Shown here piece by piece: positions 9,056-16,168 of a DNA stretch of 40,447 bases. The notes below the pieces were generated by a model, which saw nothing but the letters and a program-made list of their open reading frames with translations, searched no databases and was not told the origin of the DNA. Position 1 is the first letter of the stretch. The number at the start of each line of letters is the position of its first letter. The stretch spans positions 1 to 40,447 of the forward strand of contig CAMJWL010000009.1 in the NCBI GenBank assembly GCA_946409405.1, written 5' to 3'. The translations under genes and the position numbers were made by a program. This DNA comes from an uncultured Bacteroidales bacterium. Its GTDB lineage: Bacteria > Bacteroidota > Bacteroidia > Bacteroidales > UBA3824.

Positions 9056-12000
9056 TTAGAACAGTTCCATTAGTTCCTTTTCCTTGGCGGCATTGTCGTC
9101 GCGAGCCATCATGGCGCGGTTGTTTTCGTCGAGGATGTAGGGGATGATGTTGGTCTCGCGGATTAGGGTGTTGAAGTACTCAAACCTGTTGATTGACAAT
9201 ACTATAGAATCCTTTTTGGCAAAGAGAGCCTTCACGTCGTGGTCGAGGTTGAATCCTTTGGTGATGATGTCGTTCTTAAAGAAGAACACGTCGCCTTCTA
9301 TTACAATCTTGCACGAGAGTGTGCCTTTCTCCACTATATATACATTCTCGTCGTCGGTGTTGAGTTCCTCGCCCTTTTTGAGGTCGTGGATTTCAATGTG
9401 TTTTGCCAATTTTGCAAGCAAGTACTCCGGCACGTTGAAGAAGAGCGGGTGCTTCTTCAGGTGCTTGATTTTGTCTGACAGCGTGGGTTGACCCGATTTG
9501 AGCGTGGCGTAGAGCAATTGCTTGTCGCTCGACATATTGGTAAGGTAGTCGGAGCATTTGAGCGGATTTTCCTCGTAGATAATCTTTGCCGCCGTAGAAT
9601 ATACCATTTCGTCCGTGTGGTACAGACAGAGGAACATCTCGTCGGGCATTTCGCTCTTGCGAATCATCGCGAGGAGGTCTTTGATGTTGGATTTTACCCA
9701 CAGTTTCAGGTCTTTGTAGTCGATGGTGTTCGACAGGGTGTCGTCCGATGCCTTTGCCTTGTGCTGTTTGCCGAGGAGTTCCACCGCTTTGGCGATAGTC
9801 CAAGTGTCGAGTTTGGAGTAGTCGCGCTTGATGATGTCTTTCAGACGTTCCTCAAACGGCATTTCGCGCTGCGGGAAGAAGTCTGCCAACTTCTTGATTT
9901 TCTGTACGGTAGAGAGGTCGTCAAACAGCGGTTTTATCAACTGTTTGATTTCCTGCGGGAAGTTGTTGTCTATGATTTCCACGGCAAAGATGTTGTTTTT
10001 GCCGATGATGGTCTTTTGGATGAGGTTGATGAGGCGCGGCTCTTTGAGGAGGCTCAGCAGGTTAAAGAGGTTTTCTATGCTGTTAGCGCGTTCGAGGTCG
10101 AGACTTTGCACGAGTTTGAGGGTGTTTTTCTCGTCCTCGATGTCGTTGAGGCACGCCATTATCCACACGATGTTCTCTACGGTTTCGTTGATTTTCTGCT
10201 TGATGGTGAGGATGTCCTTCTCGTCCGTCGCTTGGAATTTGCAGAAATACAACGCCGCAATCACCGCCTGTTGAATGTCGCGGTTGGGGTAGTTGATGTT
10301 GTTGACGAGGAACGTCCTCGCTGGCGCGGAGCCAAACTTCGCGTACAACTCTATGATTCTCAGCAATATCTCTGGCGGCTGCATACTCTTTTCAAAGTAT
10401 TCGTTGAGTGTGGGCAGCACACGGTCGCCAATGTCGAGTAGCACATTTTCGGCGGTGTCGTAATATTCGGGCGATTCGAGCAAGGAGATGAGTTTGTTGA
10501 TCATCTTCGGGGTGCGGAGTTTGCCCGCGAGGGTTATTGCAGCCGACTTGACGTTGCGGTCGGTATGGTCAAGCAATGCCGAAATCACGTCCTCGTTGAG
10601 CAACGCATCGTTTTTAAAGAGATATTTTACGAGTTTTATCTTGTCGGAGACATACTCGCTCGCCACGAGAGAGTCCAATTCCTCCTTTTCGACTTTTTTG
10701 CTGATGCCGTCGAAGGAGAGATAGGTCTGTGCGCGTTCGGCGAGAAGGCGTATTTCGGGGTTTCTGGTGTTTTGGAACAATGTGGCGCAGGGCGTTGCAA
10801 GGCGAGTGCGCCATGTGGGGTCGATGTTGCGAAGTACGGCTTTTTCCACTACTTCGTCGCTCGACTCCAAGAGCAATGCGGCGTAACTTTCGAGGCTTCT
10901 CGGCGCGGTTTCCGAGAGTATCATCACCGCCATACGCTGAATGTTTGGGTTGCTCGCCTTGATATATTTGCGCAGCAACTCAGGGCCGTACATGCTCTTA
11001 TTGAGGTCTCGGCGGCTGTCTTTGCTAAAATCCTTGGATATTTTGTTGATTGTTGCCTTGTAACTCTCGTACAGTTTCATGCTACTGATTACCCACGCCA
11101 CGAGGATGGGGATGAAGAACAGCATGAAAAATTTGAAGTCGTATTCGCCCCGCAGGGTGATGATGGTGTTTACTGTTAACAGCACCACGCCCGCGATACC
11201 CGTCGAAAACTGTTGTACCACACCCACTTTGGTCTGCACTGCGGCTTTTTCCTCGTCGGGCAGGGGCTGGTAGAGGATGTTGAAGGCGGGGTCGTCGAGA
11301 CCGCGACGGAGGATGCGCTCCTGAGATTTGTTTAAGGTGATAAGTATCAGGAACACAATGCTTTCCACAGATGTCAAGCCTACTATGGCGGCAAGTGTCG
11401 TAACCACTACCATGCTTATAGGCAGTATCAACAGACCCAATTTGACACCGTAGCGGCTCAATATCCTCGCCGAGAAGAACGACAATAGCAATTCGCCAAT
11501 CTTCAATCCACCATAGACCAAGGTGAGGAACTGCGGCGTGTTTTCGGGCGCAATCTGTATCTTGACGGTGGAAAGGAACGAGAAGTCTGTTACGTAAATA
11601 ATTGTCATAGAGAGTGTTGCACAGATGAAGATAAAGCGGTAGTAACTACTTTTCTTTATCAGTTCGATGAAGCCTGTGCCGTCGTTGGTGGGCTTGAGCG
11701 ACAGAATCTTGCCGTTGCCCTCCAGTTTTTTCTTTTCGAGTTGGAGGCGTTCTTCGCGGAGTTTCTGCGGATATTTTTGGTACAATATCACCAGGGTTAC
11801 TATACCGATGATAAATCCAAACGCACTGATATACAGCAATGTATATGAATGTGAGATTACTTTGCTCAATGCTGGTATTATTAAGTAGCCCATCATCGCC
11901 GCCAATACGCCGCCTATACTAAACAGCGCAAAAATCCTTTTTACTTGGACGAGGTTTAGGAATTTTAAAGACAACGCGCCACATTCTATGCCCACCATAG

Positions 12001-12382
12001 ACAGGAATGGCCATGCCCATATAAACACAAAGGAACTAAGCCACTTGGAATCTACATGACCGAGCATCAACGGCGATACAAGCGTTACCACCGTCATAAA
12101 TATCAACGCGCCCATAAACAATGTGCGGCTGTCGATGCGCTTCTGCATCCAAGAGTAAATCTGTGTGAATAGGTATCCGCCGATGCCCGACGCGATGTAT
12201 GCGTATGGCAACTGTTCGCTGCCGAAGTGCTTGATAAACTCGGAGTTAGCGGGCGTGAAATAGAATGCGCCGGCGAGACCAAGGAAAAAGGAATGAAGAA
12301 ACAGCATCAGGAAAATTGGCACTTCCTGTTGCTTCAACTCAAAGTTCTTGACTAAAAAATGTGATAATGTTATCTTCTTCAT
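9056..12382 (-). CDS. Nucleotide-transporter-like (Npt/TLC) membrane protein with HEAT repeats and cNMP-binding domain
   Basis: A 1108-residue fusion. Residues ~1-440 contain roughly a dozen hydrophobic helices and resemble Npt1/Npt2-type nucleotide (ATP/ADP) carriers, for example GAFYFTPANSEFIKHFG and DDPAFNILYQPLPDEEKAAVQ. Residues ~470-980 form alpha-helical HEAT-like repeats (VKSAAITLAGKLRTPKMINKL and similar). The last ~110 residues resemble a CRP-type cyclic-nucleotide-binding domain (HPLFFNVPEYLLAKLAKHIE, then GEELNTDDENVYIVEKGTL). The Arg-containing phosphate-binding cassette typical of cAMP sensors is not obvious, so ligand binding is uncertain. The family is annotated in free-living Bacteroidota, where energy parasitism is not expected; the substrate is unknown. 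It is convergent with mutS, 12 bp apart. A TACCTTTG box lies ~116 nt upstream. Confidence 0.8.
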   Translation of the reverse strand: MKKITLSHFLVKNFELKQQEVPIFLMLFLHSFFLGLAGAFYFTPANSEFIKHFGSEQLPYAYIASGIGGYLFTQIYSWMQKRIDSRTLFMGALIFMTVVTLVSPLMLGHVDSKWLSSFVFIWAWPFLSMVGIECGALSLKFLNLVQVKRIFALFSIGGVLAAMMGYLIIPALSKVISHSYTLLYISAFGFIIGIVTLVILYQKYPQKLREERLQLEKKKLEGNGKILSLKPTNDGTGFIELIKKSSYYRFIFICATLSMTIIYVTDFSFLSTVKIQIAPENTPQFLTLVYGGLKIGELLLSFFSARILSRYGVKLGLLILPISMVVVTTLAAIVGLTSVESIVFLILITLNKSQERILRRGLDDPAFNILYQPLPDEEKAAVQTKVGVVQQFSTGIAGVVLLTVNTIITLRGEYDFKFFMLFFIPILVAWVISSMKLYESYKATINKISKDFSKDSRRDLNKSMYGPELLRKYIKASNPNIQRMAVMILSETAPRSLESYAALLLESSDEVVEKAVLRNIDPTWRTRLATPCATLFQNTRNPEIRLLAERAQTYLSFDGISKKVEKEELDSLVASEYVSDKIKLVKYLFKNDALLNEDVISALLDHTDRNVKSAAITLAGKLRTPKMINKLISLLESPEYYDTAENVLLDIGDRVLPTLNEYFEKSMQPPEILLRIIELYAKFGSAPARTFLVNNINYPNRDIQQAVIAALYFCKFQATDEKDILTIKQKINETVENIVWIMACLNDIEDEKNTLKLVQSLDLERANSIENLFNLLSLLKEPRLINLIQKTIIGKNNIFAVEIIDNNFPQEIKQLIKPLFDDLSTVQKIKKLADFFPQREMPFEERLKDIIKRDYSKLDTWTIAKAVELLGKQHKAKASDDTLSNTIDYKDLKLWVKSNIKDLLAMIRKSEMPDEMFLCLYHTDEMVYSTAAKIIYEENPLKCSDYLTNMSSDKQLLYATLKSGQPTLSDKIKHLKKHPLFFNVPEYLLAKLAKHIEIHDLKKGEELNTDDENVYIVEKGTLSCKIVIEGDVFFFKNDIITKGFNLDHDVKALFAKKDSIVLSINRFEYFNTLIRETNIIPYILDENNRAMMARDDNAAKEKELMELF

Positions 12383-12497
12383 TGCCTTGATACGCTCCCT
12401 ATTAGTGGGAAATGTTTATGCTTTTGTTTGCAATATACATACCGAAATGGCGTGTAAGCAAAAAAAAGTTTTCAAACAGCGTTATAAATTCGCGAGC

Positions 12498-12505
12498 CAA
12501 AGGTA
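12498..12505 (-). promoter_or_regulatory. Putative -7 box of the transporter-HEAT-cNMP gene
   Basis: TACCTTTG on the reverse strand matches TAnnTTTG. It implies an untranslated leader of ~105-110 nt before the ATG at 12382. The 222 bp divergent gap holds this box and the one for the next gene, plus AT-rich runs; I saw nothing else in it. Confidence 0.45.
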
Positions 12506-12568
12506 AGAATTTTTGACATTATAAAAAAATTTTTTTTTAATCACGGAGATATAGAATAGTTTTTTGCG

Positions 12569-12576
12569 TACCTTTG
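12569..12576 (+). promoter_or_regulatory. Putative -7 box of the FAH-family gene
   Basis: TACCTTTG on the + strand, 28 nt before the ATG at 12605. No TTG at -33 spacing; the region upstream is a long A/T run. Confidence 0.5.
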
Positions 12577-12604
12577 CGCCCAAACACAAAAAAACAGCAC
12601 AACC

Positions 12605-13216
12605 ATGAAAATTTTTTGCATAGCCGCCAATTACCGCAAACATTGCGAGGAGTTTGGGATGGAGCCTGCGACGGAGCCGGTTTTTTTTATCAAACCAGAG
12701 ACTTCGCTCCTACGCAACCATTACGACTTTTACATACCCGAATTTTCGCAACAGATTGAGTATGAGACCGAAATAGTTATCAAAATCTCAAAACTCGGCA
12801 AGGCGATAGACCGCAAATTTGCCTCGCGGTATTACGACGAACTCACCGTGGGACTCGACATCACCGCCCGCGACATCCAGGCAAAGAGCCGCGCCAAAGG
12901 GCAGCCGTGGTTTTTGTCTAAGGGATTCGACTCGTCCGCGCCGCTTGGCGATTTTGTGCCTAAGAGCGAGTTCCAAGACCTGCGGAACATCAATTTTGCC
13001 CTCGACATCAACGGCAACACCGTGCAAAGGGGCAATACAAGCGACATGATACACGATTTTGACACCATTGTGTCGTACATATCGCAGTTTGTAACCCTTA
13101 AAACCGGAGACCTTATATATACAGGAACGCCCGTCGGAGTGGGACCTTTGCACATCGGCGACCACCTTGCCGCGAGCATCGAGGGGCGTGTTTTGCTCGA
13201 ACTCAAAGTGAAATAA
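12605..13216 (+). CDS. Fumarylacetoacetate hydrolase (FAH) family protein
   Basis: A 203-residue member of the FAH fold family, which includes acylpyruvate hydrolases, oxaloacetate decarboxylases and fumarylpyruvate hydrolases. The metal-site pattern is visible: acidic residues in IEYETEIVI (E54, E56) and an aspartate in GLDITARDIQ (D85). Substrate-loop motifs FIKPETSLL, KGFDSSAPLGDF and IYTGTPVGVGP are all present. Length is that of the small FAHD1/YcgM-like type. A second in-frame start is unlikely because MKIFCIAANY is the canonical opening strand of the family. The natural substrate cannot be read from sequence. It is followed 87 bp later by the HEAT/cyclophilin lipoprotein. Confidence 0.88.
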   Translation: MKIFCIAANYRKHCEEFGMEPATEPVFFIKPETSLLRNHYDFYIPEFSQQIEYETEIVIKISKLGKAIDRKFASRYYDELTVGLDITARDIQAKSRAKGQPWFLSKGFDSSAPLGDFVPKSEFQDLRNINFALDINGNTVQRGNTSDMIHDFDTIVSYISQFVTLKTGDLIYTGTPVGVGPLHIGDHLAASIEGRVLLELKVK

Positions 13217-13303
13217 AATATAAAGCATTTTATTCCGCCCGAAATTTGGAACGCTTATTGCTACCTTGGTAAGTACAAGAAATCCAAAAACCATTATCGC
13301 ATC

Positions 13304-15289
13304 ATGAAGGTTTTAATATTGTACGCATTGGTAATGAGCATGTTATTGTGTTCCTGCGACGGTTGCAAAGAAGAAGACAACACGACCGTCAGGGTGGAGA
13401 ACGTCTATAACGACGCTACCCTCTGCAAGATATGCGATTTGAGGTGCGCAAGCAATACGGCAGAGATTGTCAAATATTTTAATGCGGAGTATCCGCAGTA
13501 TCGCAAGGCGGCGGTGGAGGCTGTTGGCTCCATGAGAGACAGCATGTTTCTCGTGCCGCTTGCTTCGTTGCTCTCCGACAGCGACCTCGACCTCCGCGAG
13601 AGAGCGGCGTTTGCCATCGGGCAGACCATGCACACCTCCGCCGAAAGATATTTGCTCGAGGCCAATTTTGATTCGCAGCCCGACAATGTAAAGGCGGCGA
13701 TCCTCGTTGCCCTTGGCAAGTGCGGCACTCAGAAGGCTTTGGATTTTGTGCAAAATTTTGAAGCACCGCACACCAACGTAACCCTCGTGTCGGGCAAGGC
13801 GGCGAGCATCTGTTGGTTTGCCAAGCGTGGGATGCGCAGCGTCGCCACCTCTCAGTATGCCATCGCTGTAATGTGCGACACCCTCATCCACGAGAAGGCG
13901 CGTGCCATAGCGGCCGAATATTTTGGTGTTTGCAATACCGACTTCTCGCTCTATACCGACGAGTTTGTGGCGGCGTACAAACACGCTAAACTCATCCACA
14001 ACAAGATAAACATCGTACTCGCCCTCGGCAAATGCCACAACGAGAGGGGCTTTTCGCTCATTAAGGCCATTGTAAAAAATCCCGACAGCGACTACCGCGA
14101 GGTGATGAACGCCATCGCCGCCTTCGAGAATTATCCATACGAGGAGTGCAAGCCGTACATCCTCACGCTCTTGAAGTCCGACGAGGAGAAGATAACTTCC
14201 CGCGCCGCCCTGTATATCTACAACCGTGGTGTTGCCGCCGACGCCAACGAATACCTCGACCTTTCGCGCACGGTGGCGGGTTGGCAGACACGCACCACGC
14301 TTACCGCTGCTGCCCTCAAATATTCTACCAACAAATCCAAGATTTCGCAGCGCATCAAGTCGGGATTCGACGCGGCGCAAAACATCTACGAAAAGGCGGC
14401 TTTGCTGAGGGCATTGGAGTCAGACATTTCCAATTACGGTTTTGTGGAGGGCCGCATCAACGCCAACGACGAAGATGAACTTATCCGCTTGGAGGGTGTC
14501 AAGACCCTTGTAAGCATGTACGAGAGTGTGGGTTTCGCGGATTATGCGCGTGAGTATTTGGCGAGCAAACACGAGGATTTGTACGAGGAGTTTGCGATGG
14601 AATTTAAGAAGGTGGTACTTAACGGCACGCCTCAGATGATTGCCGTGGCTGCGGATGCCATTGCGAGACATCCTGAGATTGCCAAGTCATATATGAACAC
14701 GCATTTTATACGTCAGGCGGCTTCCAACTGTGTGTTGCCCCGCGACGCCGACACTTACAAGACGCTCGAAAAAGCCGTCAAGGTGGTTCTCGGTGAGGAA
14801 ATTGACCCTTACGACCCTTATGAGTCAGCAATGCCCGATTGGGACTACATCCGCACCATCAAGGCGGACGAGGAAATTGTAATATCCACCAAGAAGGGCG
14901 ACATCACCGTAAAGACCGACGTCAACAACGCCCCTGTGGCTGTTTCCAACTTCTTGAAACTTGTGGACGAGTTTTATTTTGACAAGTCGCAGTTTAACAA
15001 CATCACGCTCCTCAGCGTGGAAAACCGTGGCTCGTTCTCTACGTTTGATGTCAATAAGACCGTGATGATACCGTCTGAGTTCACCGACCGCGAGTTTGAG
15101 GAAGGCACCCTTGCCCTCAACTCCTCCGCCCTCAATAATTCATGCGCCACGCAATGGTTTATAATGCTTGCGCCCGACGTTTTGTCTGACGGCGGCTCGT
15201 CGGTGATAGGCATCGTTACCGACGGCATGGATGTGGTTCATTCGCTCAATACGGGCGACGAGGTAATCACTATCAAGAGGAAGAAGTAA
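13304..15289 (+). CDS. HEAT-repeat lipoprotein with degenerate C-terminal cyclophilin domain
   Basis: A 661-residue probable lipoprotein; the signal sequence ends in SMLLCSC with C18 as likely lipid site. Residues ~45-470 form HEAT-like helical repeats (for example YRKAAVEAVGSM and LRERAAFAIGQTM). The final ~140 residues match the peptidyl-prolyl isomerase (cyclophilin) fold: ISTKKGDITVKTDVNNAPVA, WFIMLAPDVL and GIVTDGMDVVHSL. The catalytic FHR-x-x-x-x-FMIQGGD stretch is replaced by FNNITLLSVENRG, so R55 and most active-site residues of active cyclophilins are missing. It is therefore probably a binding scaffold or chaperone rather than an isomerase. A TACCTTGG at 13262-13269 differs at one position from the -7 box. 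Confidence 0.78.
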   Translation: MKVLILYALVMSMLLCSCDGCKEEDNTTVRVENVYNDATLCKICDLRCASNTAEIVKYFNAEYPQYRKAAVEAVGSMRDSMFLVPLASLLSDSDLDLRERAAFAIGQTMHTSAERYLLEANFDSQPDNVKAAILVALGKCGTQKALDFVQNFEAPHTNVTLVSGKAASICWFAKRGMRSVATSQYAIAVMCDTLIHEKARAIAAEYFGVCNTDFSLYTDEFVAAYKHAKLIHNKINIVLALGKCHNERGFSLIKAIVKNPDSDYREVMNAIAAFENYPYEECKPYILTLLKSDEEKITSRAALYIYNRGVAADANEYLDLSRTVAGWQTRTTLTAAALKYSTNKSKISQRIKSGFDAAQNIYEKAALLRALESDISNYGFVEGRINANDEDELIRLEGVKTLVSMYESVGFADYAREYLASKHEDLYEEFAMEFKKVVLNGTPQMIAVAADAIARHPEIAKSYMNTHFIRQAASNCVLPRDADTYKTLEKAVKVVLGEEIDPYDPYESAMPDWDYIRTIKADEEIVISTKKGDITVKTDVNNAPVAVSNFLKLVDEFYFDKSQFNNITLLSVENRGSFSTFDVNKTVMIPSEFTDREFEEGTLALNSSALNNSCATQWFIMLAPDVLSDGGSSVIGIVTDGMDVVHSLNTGDEVITIKRKK

Positions 15290-15320
15290 GTCTGTGATTA
15301 CACCTCCGCCGCCTGAAACG

Positions 15321-16121
15321 TTATTTTGCAATATTTTTTGCCGAAATAATCTGTGTCAATTCCACAAAATCGTTTACCGACAATTGTTCGGGGCGCAGGG
15401 TGAGGAATCTTTCTTCGTCTGCCGTGCCGGTGAAGAATTGTGCCAATGAGTTGCGCAGCATCTTGCGGCGTTGGTTGAACGACATCTTTACGATGGTGCG
15501 GAATAGTTTTTCGTCGCATGGCAATTGCTTGACACCGTTGCGGCGGAGGCGGATTACCGCGCTCTTTACCTTTGGCGGCGGGTTGAAGACTGTTTCGTCC
15601 ACGCCAAAGAGGTATTCGATGTCGTAATACGCCTGCAAAAATACGCTCAGTATCCCATATTCCTTAGTGCCTTCGTGGTTGGCGATGCGCTGAGCCACTT
15701 CGCGCTGAATCATGCAGACCACTTGGTCAACATTGTCCTTGTAATCGAGTATGCGGAAGAATATTTGGCTCGAAATGTTGTACGGAAAGTTGCCGCACAC
15801 AATCGGGAAACCATTTGGATACTGTTTGCAAAGGTCAATTTGCAGGAAGTCGCCGGATACGATGCGGTGCTCGATGCTCAGGCTTGGATAGTTGGCAACG
15901 AGAAACTCCACCGACTCCGTGTCTATCTCTATGACGGAGAGGTCGAGGCGCGGGGCTTGCATCAGGTATTTTGTAAGGATACCCGTGCCGGGTCCAATCT
16001 CGATGCAGCCAGCCTTCTGCCCATCAGCCACTGGATAATCAATGGAATCGGCGATTTGCATCGCAATTTTTTCGCTTGTCAGGAAGTGCTGACCTAATTT
16101 TTTCTTTGGTTTTACGTACAT
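15321..16121 (-). CDS. rsmA: 16S rRNA (adenine1518-N6/adenine1519-N6)-dimethyltransferase
   Basis: RsmA/KsgA dimethylates two adjacent adenosines near the 3' end of 16S rRNA during 30S maturation. The opening MYVKPKKKLGQHFLTSE is the family signature. It is followed by the SAM-binding IEIGPGTGILTKYL and the catalytic NxPY-type motif GNFPYNIS. The basic C terminus contains FNQRRKMLRNSL. I chose the ATG at 16121, giving 266 residues. The frame is open further, to 16250, but that part runs through a palindromic repeat and the end of tamL and does not look like protein. It lies 47 bp downstream of tamL on the same strand and is probably co-transcribed. Confidence 0.95.
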   Translation of the reverse strand: MYVKPKKKLGQHFLTSEKIAMQIADSIDYPVADGQKAGCIEIGPGTGILTKYLMQAPRLDLSVIEIDTESVEFLVANYPSLSIEHRIVSGDFLQIDLCKQYPNGFPIVCGNFPYNISSQIFFRILDYKDNVDQVVCMIQREVAQRIANHEGTKEYGILSVFLQAYYDIEYLFGVDETVFNPPPKVKSAVIRLRRNGVKQLPCDEKLFRTIVKMSFNQRRKMLRNSLAQFFTGTADEERFLTLRPEQLSVNDFVELTQIISAKNIAK

Positions 16122-16144
16122 AATTTTTTTTTCTTTTTTTGTTT

Positions 16145-16167
16145 GGCAGGCGAGCCGCCTGCATTCC
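16145..16167. repeat. Dispersed palindrome, copy between tamL and rsmA
   Basis: GCAGGC (16146-16151) and GCCTGC (16157-16162) form a 6 bp stem around GAGCC. Read on the reverse strand, GGAATGCAGGCGGC and GCCTGCC closely match the palindrome at 36888-36912 (GGAGTGCAGGCAGC, GCCTGCC). It begins right after the tamL stop codon. A-rich rather than T-rich sequence follows on the transcribed strand, so terminator function is doubtful. Confidence 0.6.
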
Positions 16168-16168
16168 A

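Noticed and set aside
9488-10441. 317-residue open frame on the + strand inside the transporter gene
   Set aside because: It is antisense to the HEAT-repeat region, Val/Glu-rich from reversed codons and has no recognisable domain or promoter.
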